Shown here one piece after another: positions 1-7,896 of a DNA stretch of 39,228 bases. Below the pieces are notes generated by a model. It searched no databases, had not been told where the DNA came from, and saw only the letters and a list, made by a program, of their open reading frames with translations. The translations under genes and the position numbers were made by a program. This DNA comes from Streptomyces atriruber (GTDB taxonomy: Bacteria > Actinomycetota > Actinomycetes > Streptomycetales > Streptomycetaceae), in the NCBI RefSeq assembly GCF_001418325.1, contig NZ_LIPN01000037.1, positions 1 through 39,228 on the forward strand, given 5' to 3'. Numbering within the stretch: position 1 is the stretch's first letter; each line of letters begins with the position of its first letter.

Positions 1-1899
1 GGTGGGGGCGGCGGCTCTGGCCGCCGTTGCCAGGGACGCGCGGGCCCGTTCGCCCGCGGGGGTGAGGCGCGGCGTGCGGCGGAGTCGGCGCGTGGCCGCG
101 CGCAGCGCGTCGTACGGGCCGCCGGGGAAGCGGCCGATGAGGACCGCGAGGAGACCGATCACCGCGGCCGCCACACCGCCCCGCGTCCCCGCGTCCAGGC
201 CGACCAGGAGGGCCGCCGCGGCCAGGGCGCCGAGGACGCTGTCCGAGCCGAGGACCACGATCGCGGCGAACCACAGGAGGCCGCGGACGGGGTCGTACGC
301 CCCCGCGTCGAACGCCCGTTGGCCCATGGCGAGCATCCCGCCGCCGAGCGCCGCGAGCGCCGCCCCGGTGCCGAAGGCGGCCAGTTTGAGCGCCGGGACC
401 GGCACCCCCGCCGCCGCCGCGCCCGCCTCATGGTCCCGCATCGCCGCGAGCGCCCGCCCCGTACGGCCCCGGCGCAACGCCGTGACCAGGACCAGCGCCC
501 CGGCCAGCAGGACGAGTTCGAGGACGTAGTACGCGCGGTCGCCCGCGAAGCCCGCGGGGCGGTCCAGGGTCAGGCCCGACGTCGCGTACGGCTGGGTGAA
601 GACGAAGCGGCTGACGCCCACGCCGACCGCGAAGGTCGCGAGCGCCAGGGCCAGGCCGTGCCGGCTGATCGCGGGCCGGCCGGTGAGCAGCCCCAGGGGC
701 GCGACGAGGAGGACCGCCACGATCAGGGCGGGCAGGTGCGGGAGCGCGGGGAAGCCGGGGAAACGGCCTGCCGCCAGGAGGGCCGTGAACAGGGCGCCCA
801 GGCCCGCGTACGCCGCCTGGCCGAGCGAGATCTGACCGCCCCTGCCCGTGACGATCACCAGCGACAGCAGGATCACCGCAAGGGCCGGGACCTGGACCGC
901 GGTCGTCAGGTCCGAGCCCGCGAAGCCGAGCGGCAGCAGGAAGAGCACCGCCGCCACGATCCAGGCGCCCGAGGGCGTCGGGACGCGGGCCGTCGCGGTG
1001 CGGGGCAGCGCGTCCTTGGTGCCGACGCCCGGCAGGATCAGCGCCGCGACCAGCAGGGCGATCACGAAGAGGTTCGCGCTCGCGGTCTGCAGGAGCTGCT
1101 CCGGCCGCCCACCGGGGTGCAGGCGCGTCAGCTGGCTCTGTGCCACGCCCAGGCCGAGGGCGACCGCCACGGCGACGGGCAGGCTGCGCATGCCGGCCAC
1201 CACGGCCACCGCCACCACCTCCATGACCAGCAGCGGCATGCCGTACGGGTCGAGGCGTACGTAGGGGGCGAGCAGGACGCCGGTGAGGCCCGCGGTGAAC
1301 GAGCCGAAGGTCCAGCCGGCCGCGGCCACCCGGTCCGCGTCGATGCCGGAGAGCACGGCGAGGCCTCGGTTGTCGACGACCGCGCGCAGCTCGCCGCCGA
1401 ACCGGGTCCAGCGGGTCAGCGCGGCCACCGCGACGGCGAGGGCGACGGCCGCGCCCAACTGGGACCAAGGGTCGGCGGAGAGCAGCTCCGGCGCGTCGTC
1501 ACGGGCGCCCGGACCCCAGCAGAGGGCCGCCCCGCCGACGAGCAGGACGAAGAGGCCGATCGAGGCGACCAGGGTCTGCGCCGGATCTCCCCCGGAACCG
1601 GCCGCCTGGGGCGAACCCCGCCCGTGTACCGCCAGCGGACGGAAGACCGCGCGGTCGAGCAGCAGGCCGATGCCGGGCGCGACCAGGAGCAGGGTGACGG
1701 CCGCGGCGAGGGGGAGCGGCCAGTGCCATTCGACCGTCAGCTGGCGCAGGGCGTAGGCGCAGAGCATGGCGATCGCGCCGTGCGCGAAGTTGAGGACGCC
1801 GGTGGCGCGGTAGGTGACGATCAGTCCGATGCCGGTGAGGGCGGCCGCGCTGCCGACCGAGAGCCCGGCCAGCGTGAGGTCGTAGCTCAGGGATGCCAC
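1..1899 (-). CDS. Branched-chain amino acid-type ABC transporter permease, LivH-LivM fusion (3' end outside window)
   Basis: 633 codons are present and the frame is still open at base 1. It encodes an integral membrane permease of the branched-chain amino acid (HAAT) ABC family. The N-terminal half is LivH-like, with the typical NFAHG segment about 35 residues in (VLNFAHGAIAM). The C-terminal half is LivM-like, with the conserved GRGGQISLGQAA stretch near the middle of the chain. LivH and LivM are separate proteins in E. coli; here they are one chain, so a single protein could supply both membrane halves. The GTG start at 1899 lies 4 bp after the stop of the upstream gene, suggesting translational coupling. 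The ATPase is probably just beyond the left edge, and a matching binding protein is encoded divergently at 3150-4445. The substrate is not readable from sequence; branched-chain amino acids, amides or urea are possible. Confidence 0.85.
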   Translation of the reverse strand, partial: MASLSYDLTLAGLSVGSAAALTGIGLIVTYRATGVLNFAHGAIAMLCAYALRQLTVEWHWPLPLAAAVTLLLVAPGIGLLLDRAVFRPLAVHGRGSPQAAGSGGDPAQTLVASIGLFVLLVGGAALCWGPGARDDAPELLSADPWSQLGAAVALAVAVAALTRWTRFGGELRAVVDNRGLAVLSGIDADRVAAAGWTFGSFTAGLTGVLLAPYVRLDPYGMPLLVMEVVAVAVVAGMRSLPVAVAVALGLGVAQSQLTRLHPGGRPEQLLQTASANLFVIALLVAALILPGVGTKDALPRTATARVPTPSGAWIVAAVLFLLPLGFAGSDLTTAVQVPALAVILLSLVIVTGRGGQISLGQAAYAGLGALFTALLAAGRFPGFPALPHLPALIVAVLLVAPLGLLTGRPAISRHGLALALATFAVGVGVSRFVFTQPYATSGLTLDRPAGFAGDRAYYVLELVLLAGALVLVTALRRGRTGRALAAMRDHEAGAAAAGVPVPALKLAAFGTGAALAALGGGMLAMGQRAFDAGAYDPVRGLLWFAAIVVLGSDSVLGALAAAALLVGLDAGTRGGVAAAVIGLLAVLIGRFPGGPYDALRAATRRLRRTPRLTPAGERARASLATAARAAAPT

Positions 1900-1903
1900 C
1901 GGG

Positions 1904-2479
1904 TCAGTGCTCCGGGGCGGGCACGGGGCCGGACGACGGATCGCCGGGCTCCGGAGGGCGCCGCGGTTCGCAGATCGGGCACGGGGCGAGAGCCTGTGCC
2001 GACAGGACCGTGGCGTCCGCGGGGACCGCCTCCGGTTTGCCCGCGACCAGCGCGCAGTCCGCACGGTGCCAGAGCGTTCCGCCGGGGACCATGAGGAGCG
2101 TGCCGTCGCCCGCCGCGGGAGCCGGGGTCCGCTCCCCGGCCGCCACGGGCTCCGTGGCGACCAGGAGTCCGTACAACTCCTCGACGCACGCCGCCGCGAG
2201 GGCGCTCCTGCCGTGGGTGAGCAGCAGTGCGCCCGCGACGATCAGCGCGGCGCCCGGCACCGTGCAGGACGCGAGGTAGGGCAGCTGCCGCTCGGCGAAC
2301 CGTTCCCCCGAGACGCCGTACCAGCCGATCACGCAGAGCACGGCACCGGCGGCGAGCGAGGCGAAGGCCGCCCACAGCACGGGGTGCACGGCGCGCAGGC
2401 GTGCCGGGCCGGACGCACCGGTCGTCCGAGCTGTCCGATCCGCCCGCATCGAGGCCCCCTGGGACACGTCGTCGGTCAC
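1904..2479 (-). CDS. Small membrane protein with a C-terminal Cys/His cluster
   Basis: 191 aa, not assigned to a named family. Two hydrophobic segments (about residues 34-54 and 67-88) predict a membrane hairpin. The C-terminal part contains W-H138-R-A-D-C142 and then L-A-P-C167-P-I-C170. This H-x3-C ... P-C-x2-C spacing resembles the metal-binding site of Ada-type domains (inference from motif only). The GTG start at 2479 is the ORF start; an in-frame ATG at 2449 is an alternative. The stop precedes the permease GTG by 4 bp, so the two genes are probably one transcript. A role linked to the transporter, such as a sensor or metal-dependent accessory factor, is possible but unproven. Confidence 0.7.
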   Translation of the reverse strand: MTDDVSQGASMRADRTARTTGASGPARLRAVHPVLWAAFASLAAGAVLCVIGWYGVSGERFAERQLPYLASCTVPGAALIVAGALLLTHGRSALAAACVEELYGLLVATEPVAAGERTPAPAAGDGTLLMVPGGTLWHRADCALVAGKPEAVPADATVLSAQALAPCPICEPRRPPEPGDPSSGPVPAPEH

Positions 2480-2596
2480 ATCAGTGACGTCGGTGGGCTG
2501 TCCATGTCAGCCGATGGATTGCACTATGCCTTCTGGAAGCCGACCCTGAAAGCTCCGGGCCCGCACGGTCCGGACCGATACCCGGTGGTGAGCCAG

Positions 2597-3175
2597 ATGG
2601 TTCTCGGGAGCAGCCCAAGGCGGGGGACGTACCGCGGGCGGGGAAGGGCGCGGAGCGCGGTGCTGGCGGCCGCCGCGGTCCTGCTGATCGGACCGGCCGC
2701 CGTGGCCTGCGGCGACGACAGCGGGGGCGGGGACGCCGCCACACCGCCCGAGCCGTCCGTGGAGAAGACCACCGAGCCCGCCGAGAAGGGCGGTTCCGCC
2801 TCCGCGTCCGCCCCCGCCGACCCGGCGGCAGCGAAGAAGGAGGTCACGGAGAACTGGGAGAAGTTCTTCGACCCGAAGACGTCGCTGAAGGAGAAGGAGA
2901 CCGTTCTGGAGAACGGCGCCGAGATGCGCGACGTCCTGGAGAGCTTCAGCGGCGACGAGCGGGGCAAGCAGGTCGCGGCGGACGTGACGAAGGTCGGGTT
3001 CGGCTCGGCGACGGAGGCCGACGTGACGTACGCGCTGACGCTGAAGGGCGCCACCGCGCTGCCCGACGCCTCGGGCACGGCCGTCGACGAGGACGGCACC
3101 TGGAAGGTCTCCGTCAAGACCCTCTGTGCCCTGGTGAAGCTGAGCGGGAATGCGTCGCCCGGTCCGGGCTGCTGA
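2597..3175 (+). CDS. MTB12-like secreted lipoprotein
   Basis: 192 aa from ATG 2597 (in-frame GTGs at 2585 and 2588 and an ATG at 2504 are alternatives). A basic N-terminus and a hydrophobic run end in AAVAC, giving a probable lipidated Cys38. A Ser/Glu/Pro/Ala-rich linker follows. The C-terminal domain begins around EVTENWEKFFDP and resembles the mycobacterial low-molecular-weight antigen MTB12 (CFP-2) family, whose fold is NTF2-like (recognition from memory). The molecular function of that family is unknown. The gene overlaps the following binding-protein gene by 26 bp, so the two are probably co-translated and the lipoprotein may work at the cell surface with the transporter. Confidence 0.7.
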   Translation: MVLGSSPRRGTYRGRGRARSAVLAAAAVLLIGPAAVACGDDSGGGDAATPPEPSVEKTTEPAEKGGSASASAPADPAAAKKEVTENWEKFFDPKTSLKEKETVLENGAEMRDVLESFSGDERGKQVAADVTKVGFGSATEADVTYALTLKGATALPDASGTAVDEDGTWKVSVKTLCALVKLSGNASPGPGC

Positions 3176-4445
3176 AGCGCTGCTCGTCGTCGCGGTCCTG
3201 ATGGCGGGCGCGGCCTGCGGGAGCCGGCTGCCCGAGAGCGACTTCGAGCGGCGCGGCACGGCGCGGGCCCCCGTCGGGGGAGCGCCGGTCAGGGTCGGCA
3301 TCATCACCAGCGCGACCAGTCCGGTCGGCGGGGCCGCGTTCACCGGGCCGCGCGACGGGGCCAAGGCCTACTTCGACCGGCTGAACGAGCGCGGCGGCAT
3401 CGGGGGCCGCAAGGTCGAGGTGCGCACCTGCGACGACGGCGGCAGCGGCGTCGGCAACAACGACTGCGTGCACCGGCTCGTCGAGGAGCAGCAGGTCGTC
3501 GCGCTCGTCGCCACGTCCGCCCTGGACTACGCGGGCGCGGCCCGTGTCTCGCGCGCGGGCGTGCCCGACATCGGGGGACAGCCCATCGGGCCCGCGTACG
3601 ACACGTATCCGCATCTGTACGGGATCTACGGCAGCCTCGCCCCGCGCAACGGCAAGCCGGGCTGGGACGGCAAGCTGTACGGCGGGACCGAGGTCTACCG
3701 CTACTTCAAGCGGGAGCAGGGCGCGCGGACCGCCGCCGTCGTCTCCTACAACCAGGCCGCGTCCGCCGCGTACGCCCGGCTCGTCACCCGGGGCCTGAAG
3801 GCCGAGGGCTACGAGGTGGTCACCGAACAGGTCGACTTCGCGCTGCCCAACTTCCGGGCCGCCGCGGCCGACCTGAAGGAGCAGGGCGCCGACCTGGTCT
3901 TCGACGCGATGGACACGCACGGCAACGCCCGGCTGTGCGAGGCGATGGACGACGTCGGCGCGAAGGTCACCGCCAAGGTCACCAATGTGCAGAACTGGAC
4001 CTCGACCGTCGGCGACGACTACAAGGACGCGCCCCGCTGCCGCAACGCCCTGTGGGCCACCGGGTCGAGCAGGAACTACGAGGACACCGATCATCCGGCC
4101 GTGCGGGAGTTTCGCGCGGCCCTGCGCGGCAAGGCGCTCTCCCAGTGGCAGCTGGAGGGCTGGGCCGCCGCCATGTGGTTCACCGACGCCGCGAAGTCCT
4201 GCCTGAGCGGCAGCGGCGGGGACGTCACGCGCGCGTGCGTGGACCGTTTCATGGGCCGGTACGAGCCGTATTCCGCGCGGGGACTGCTGGTGCCCGTGAC
4301 GTTCGAGCGCCGGGCGGAGCCGCCGGGGACACGCAGGACGTGTGTGTCCGTCGCCCGCTGGAAAGACGGTGACGGCTGGGTCACTCAGAGCGGTGACATG
4401 GACGACAACTGCTTCGTCGTACCCCAGCTCGCCTACCAGCCTTGA
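3150..4445 (+). CDS. ABC transporter substrate-binding lipoprotein (Peripla_BP_6, LivJ-like)
   Basis: 431 aa. The start is ATG 3150, inside the end of the preceding gene, with a purine-rich gagcggga just ahead. The N-terminus has a signal peptide ending in GAAC, giving a lipidated Cys23. The mature part opens with VRVGIITSATSPVGG and continues with AKAYFDRLNERGGIGGRKVEV, the hallmark of type I periplasmic binding proteins of the branched-chain amino acid/amide class. It would bind solute at the outer face of the membrane and deliver it to a HAAT-type permease. The divergent LivH-LivM fusion at 1-1899 is the obvious partner, although the substrate cannot be read from the sequence. Confidence 0.85.
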   Translation: MRRPVRAAEALLVVAVLMAGAACGSRLPESDFERRGTARAPVGGAPVRVGIITSATSPVGGAAFTGPRDGAKAYFDRLNERGGIGGRKVEVRTCDDGGSGVGNNDCVHRLVEEQQVVALVATSALDYAGAARVSRAGVPDIGGQPIGPAYDTYPHLYGIYGSLAPRNGKPGWDGKLYGGTEVYRYFKREQGARTAAVVSYNQAASAAYARLVTRGLKAEGYEVVTEQVDFALPNFRAAAADLKEQGADLVFDAMDTHGNARLCEAMDDVGAKVTAKVTNVQNWTSTVGDDYKDAPRCRNALWATGSSRNYEDTDHPAVREFRAALRGKALSQWQLEGWAAAMWFTDAAKSCLSGSGGDVTRACVDRFMGRYEPYSARGLLVPVTFERRAEPPGTRRTCVSVARWKDGDGWVTQSGDMDDNCFVVPQLAYQP

Positions 4446-4493
4446 TGCGGGGAGTCGCAAAAAGGTTCCCATTCTTGGCTACCGATCACGCAT

Positions 4494-4507
4494 CTGTTCG
4501 GGAACAG
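4494..4507. promoter_or_regulatory. Perfect 14-bp palindrome, candidate operator
   Basis: CTGTTC-GG-GAACAG is a perfect inverted repeat in the 163-bp gap between the binding-protein gene and the glycosyltransferase gene. The two-base centre is too short for an RNA hairpin, so a dimeric DNA-binding protein site is more likely than a terminator. Its half-site has some resemblance to SOS-type GTTC half-sites but does not fit the LexA consensus TCGAAC-N4-GTTCGA. The regulator is unknown. Confidence 0.35.
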
Positions 4508-4608
4508 GATGGTGAGGAAACCCAACCCTTGGCCAGGAATCCCCGTCTAACCCTGCGGTAGGCGGACGAGGGGGACTGTCCGCATGGAAGCGCGGAATAC
4601 GGGGACGC

Positions 4609-5871
4609 ATGCACATCTCTTTCCTCATTCACAACGCGTACGGAATCGGAGGGACGATCCGGACGACGTACAACCTGGCAAACACGCTGGCCCAGCAGCA
4701 TGATGTCGAGGTCGTATCCGTCTTCCGGCACCGCGACGAGCCGGTCTTCGCGCCTGACCAGCGCGTCCGACTGCGCCACCTCGTCGACCTGCGCAAGGGG
4801 ACCGCCGGCTACGAGGGCCAGGACCCCGAGCACCTGCGTCCCGCCCGTACGTTCCCCAGCGCCGAAGGACGCTACGAGCAGTACAGCGCGCTCACCGACC
4901 GGCGCATCGCCGACCATCTCTCGGGCGTCGACGCGGACGTCGTCATCGGCACCCGGCCCGGGCTCAACGTGCACCTCGCCCGCCAGACCGCGCGCGGCCC
5001 GCTGCGCGTCGGCCAGGAGCACCTCACGCTCGACAGCCACAGCAAGGAACTCCGCCGCCAGCTGCGCAGCGTCTACCCCCGCCTCGACGTCCTGACCACG
5101 ACGACCGAGGCCGACGCCCGCGCGTACACCCGCAAGATGCGGCTGCCCGGCGTGCACGTCCAGGCCGTGCCGAACCCCGTCCCCGCGCCCGGCATCGAGC
5201 CCGCCGACGGCTCCCACAAGTGGGTCGTCGCGGCCGGCCGGCTCGCCCCCGTCAAGCGGTACGACCTGCTGATCAGGGCCTTCGACAAGGTGCGGCGCGA
5301 GCGCCCCGACTGGCGGCTGAGGATCTACGGAGGCGGCAAGCAGAAGGACAAGCTGCGCGCCCTGATCGACGAGCTCGGCCTCTACAACCACGTCTTCCTG
5401 ATGGGCCCCGCCCACCCGATCGAGCCCGAGTGGGCCAAGGGCTCCATCGCCGCTGTCACCTCCAGCCTGGAGTCCTTCGGCATGACGATCGTCGAGGCGA
5501 TGCGCTGCGGGCTGCCCGTGGTCGCCACCGACTGCCCGCACGGACCCGGCGAGATCATCGACAACGGCGTCGACGGGCGCCTCGTCGAGGTGGGCAACGC
5601 CGACGCCATCGCCGGCGGGCTGCTCGAACTGATCAACAACGACTCGCTCCGGCAGCGGATGGCGGGCGCGGCGCTCCAGGACTCCGAGCGCTTCGACCCG
5701 GAACGCATCGCCGAGCGCTACGACGACATGTTCACCGGGATGCTCGCCCGGGGCAGCTCGCTGGGGGGCCGGATGCGCGGCTCCCTGCACCGCACGCGAG
5801 GCGCGCTGCTCGGGGGCGCGTACGCCGTGCGGGATCTCGGCCGCGCACAGACGAAGGGATCGACCGTATGA
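4609..5871 (+). CDS. Glycosyltransferase family 4 (GT-B fold)
   Basis: 420 aa. The N-terminal domain starts MHISFLIHNAYGIGGTIRTT with the glycine-rich acceptor-side loop common in GT4 enzymes. The C-terminal domain carries the EX7E motif: E288 (SLESFGMTIVEAM) and E296, followed by GLPVVATDCPHGPGEI, which is the nucleotide-sugar binding region. It should transfer a sugar from an NDP-sugar with retention of configuration. There is no signal peptide or clear membrane segment, so it is probably cytosolic or membrane-peripheral. The stop overlaps the start of the next gene (ATGA), showing translational coupling. The product is unknown; a cell-wall or capsular glycopolymer is an inference. Confidence 0.88.
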   Translation: MHISFLIHNAYGIGGTIRTTYNLANTLAQQHDVEVVSVFRHRDEPVFAPDQRVRLRHLVDLRKGTAGYEGQDPEHLRPARTFPSAEGRYEQYSALTDRRIADHLSGVDADVVIGTRPGLNVHLARQTARGPLRVGQEHLTLDSHSKELRRQLRSVYPRLDVLTTTTEADARAYTRKMRLPGVHVQAVPNPVPAPGIEPADGSHKWVVAAGRLAPVKRYDLLIRAFDKVRRERPDWRLRIYGGGKQKDKLRALIDELGLYNHVFLMGPAHPIEPEWAKGSIAAVTSSLESFGMTIVEAMRCGLPVVATDCPHGPGEIIDNGVDGRLVEVGNADAIAGGLLELINNDSLRQRMAGAALQDSERFDPERIAERYDDMFTGMLARGSSLGGRMRGSLHRTRGALLGGAYAVRDLGRAQTKGSTV

Positions 5872-6740
5872 CGGCCTTGGCCACCTCGCAGGCGTCGCAC
5901 GCCGGAGACGACCAGGAGGCGTCGGAGGCGCCGCGTGCCGACTGCATCGCGGACTCCGCCGGGGGACTCACGTTCGACGTCACCGACCCCGGTGAGCCGG
6001 GCACGGAGGAGGTGGCCCACCTCCTGCTGCGACGACGCGACGCCGACTCCGCCGAGGACGACGTGCGGCTGCCGCTCACCCCGTCGGGGGACGGCAGGCT
6101 GCGGGCCGCGCTGCCCAGCAGCGTCGAGCTCGCCGAGGGCCGCTGGAACGCGTACGCGCAGGTGGCGGGCGGCGAACCGCGGCGTCTGATGCCGGGCGTG
6201 AACGACCTGCGCTCGCTGGTCGACCGCGCGCCCAGCGGCAGCCGCGGCCACGTCGCGGTGCGCATCCCGTACGCGACGAAGCAGGGCAACCTCTCGGTGC
6301 GCAGCTGGCGCCGCGCGCCGCACGCCGAGACCGGCGAGGTGGAGATCACCGGCACCGCCATGACCGTGCAGGGCCGGGTGTACGGCACCGCGCTCACCGG
6401 CGCCGCGTACGTCGAGGCCGTCCGGCGCGACGAGCCGGACCTCGCCCTCCGGGGCGACGTCACCGCCGAGGGGCCCGCGTTCTCCTTCGCGCTGCGGTAC
6501 GGCCCGCTCGCCGAGCACGGGGCAGGCCCCTGGGACCTGTGGCTGCGGCCGGCCGGTGAGAGCGGTCCGCGGGTGCGCCTCGCCCGGCTCCTGGACGACG
6601 TCCCGGACAAGAAGGCGATCTTCACGTACCCGGTCGTGCCGTGCGCGACGGCGGAGCACGGCACGCTGGAGGCGGGCCCGTACTACACGCTCGACAACGA
6701 CCTGTCCGTGCGGATCCGCGAGGCGAGCGGCAAGGGGTAG
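5868..6740 (+). CDS. Unknown protein coupled to the GT4 glycosyltransferase
   Basis: 290 aa, start ATG 5868 in a 4-bp ATGA overlap with the glycosyltransferase. I do not recognise a catalytic family. The sequence alternates short hydrophobic and charged stretches (for example GHVAVRIPYATKQGNLSVR and EVEITGTAMTVQGRVYGTAL), as expected for a mostly beta-strand protein. There is no signal peptide and no membrane helix. Related actinobacterial proteins beside glycosyltransferases are often labelled transferase, but nothing in the sequence proves an activity. Co-translation suggests a partner or accessory domain for the GT4 enzyme, perhaps in glycopolymer binding. Confidence 0.75.
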   Translation: MTALATSQASHAGDDQEASEAPRADCIADSAGGLTFDVTDPGEPGTEEVAHLLLRRRDADSAEDDVRLPLTPSGDGRLRAALPSSVELAEGRWNAYAQVAGGEPRRLMPGVNDLRSLVDRAPSGSRGHVAVRIPYATKQGNLSVRSWRRAPHAETGEVEITGTAMTVQGRVYGTALTGAAYVEAVRRDEPDLALRGDVTAEGPAFSFALRYGPLAEHGAGPWDLWLRPAGESGPRVRLARLLDDVPDKKAIFTYPVVPCATAEHGTLEAGPYYTLDNDLSVRIREASGKG

Positions 6741-6807
6741 CCCGACAACCGACCCCCAAGAGCCACCCGGCCGGTATCGCGGACCGCAGCTGTCCTCGAT
6801 CACCGGC

Positions 6808-6820
6808 ACAATCACGTCCA
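6808..6820 (+). promoter_or_regulatory. Possible -10 element for a leaderless WYL-regulator transcript
   Basis: The sequence CACAAT is separated by 7 bases (CACGTCC) from ATG 6820. A -10 box about 7 bases ahead of the start codon is the arrangement expected when transcription begins at the A of ATG. No convincing -35 box or ribosome-binding site is visible. The call rests on spacing plus a -10 match that lacks the first T. Confidence 0.3.
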
Positions 6821-7896
6821 TGTTGGAGACCTCGGCACGACTGCTCCGCCTGCTCTCCCTGCTGCAGGCCCACCGCGACTGGTCCGGCGCGGACCTCGCC
6901 GACCGGCTCGGCGTCACCCCGCGCACGGTCCGGCGCGACGTGGACCGGCTGCGCGAGCTCGGCTACCCCGTGAACGCCAGCCCCGGCACCGGCGGCGGCT
7001 ACCAGCTCGGCGCGGGGGCCGAACTGCCGCCGCTGCTCCTGGACGACGACGAGGCGGTCGCGGTCGCCGTCGGTCTGCGGACCGCCGCGGGACAGGGCAT
7101 CGAGGGCATCGGCGAGACCTCGGTCCGCGCGCTCTCCAAGCTCGAACAGGTGCTGCCGAACCGGCTGCGCCGCCGCGTCGGCGCCCTGAACGCGTTCACC
7201 GTGCCGTTGCTGCGCGCCCCGCAGCCGCGGGGCGTCGACCCGGCGGTCCTCACCGAACTCGCCGACCTCTGCCGGGACTCGGAGCGGCTGCGCTTCGACT
7301 ACCGCGACCACGGGGGCAGCCCGACCCGCAGGACGGTGGAGCCGCACCGCCTGGTCTGCACCGAGCGCCGCTGGTACCTGGTGGCCTGGGACCTGGACCG
7401 CGAGGACTGGCGCACGTTCCGCGCGGACCGCATCGAACCGCGGCCGCCGCACGGCCCGCGCTGCGCGCCGCGCACCCCGCCCGCCGACGACCTCGCCGCC
7501 TATGTCGCGAAGGGCGTCTCCACGCGCGCGTACGCCGAGCGGGCGGTGGTCAGGCTCTTCGTCCCGCTCAAGGAGGCGGCCCAGCGGATCTCGCCCGCCG
7601 ACGGCACCCTGGAGGCCGAGACCGCGGAGACCTGTCTGCTGCGCACGGGCGCGACGAGCCTGGACGTGATGGTCTTCCACGTGCTGTTCATGGGCATGGA
7701 GTTCCAGGTCGTCGAGCCCGCCGCGCTCACCGAACGGATCGCGTCGTCCAGGGACCTGCTCAGCCGGGCCCTGGACCGGGGTGGTCCGTCTGCGGATCCT
7801 CGGGCACCCGGTCCGCGTCCCGCGCCGCGAACGCCGCGTACTCCGGATGGTGCAGATCGAACGCCGGGGACTCCGAGCGGACCCGGGGCAGCGTGA
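6820..7896 (+). CDS. WYL-domain transcriptional regulator with DeoR/HTH_11-type N-terminus
   Basis: 358 aa. The N-terminal winged helix (residues 1-60, [22 protein letters not shown]) binds DNA. A WYL domain follows from about 140 to 220 ([13 protein letters not shown] ... [27 protein letters not shown]), with a C-terminal WCX-type region to about residue 325. WYL proteins usually sense a ligand such as a nucleotide or nucleic acid. The last ~35 residues are Pro/Arg/Thr-rich and are encoded antisense to the end of ctaD: the two genes overlap tail to tail by 137 bp. The ctaD tail looks normal, so the regulator's tail is the unusual part and is probably dispensable. The start at ATG 6820 fits the usual first residues of this family. 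Confidence 0.88.
   Translation: MLETSARLLRLLSLLQAHRDWSGADLADRLGVTPRTVRRDVDRLRELGYPVNASPGTGGGYQLGAGAELPPLLLDDDEAVAVAVGLRTAAGQGIEGIGETSVRALSKLEQVLPNRLRRRVGALNAFTVPLLRAPQPRGVDPAVLTELADLCRDSERLRFDYRDHGGSPTRRTVEPHRLVCTERRWYLVAWDLDREDWRTFRADRIEPRPPHGPRCAPRTPPADDLAAYVAKGVSTRAYAERAVVRLFVPLKEAAQRISPADGTLEAETAETCLLRTGATSLDVMVFHVLFMGMEFQVVEPAALTERIASSRDLLSRALDRGGPSADPRAPGPRPAPRTPRTPDGADRTPGTPSGPGAA

Noticed and set aside
319..2094. A 591-codon plus-strand frame over the permease gene
   Set aside because: Its composition (Arg/Gln/Gly/Glu-rich) is typical of a shadow frame, while the minus strand gives a clear LivH-LivM membrane protein.
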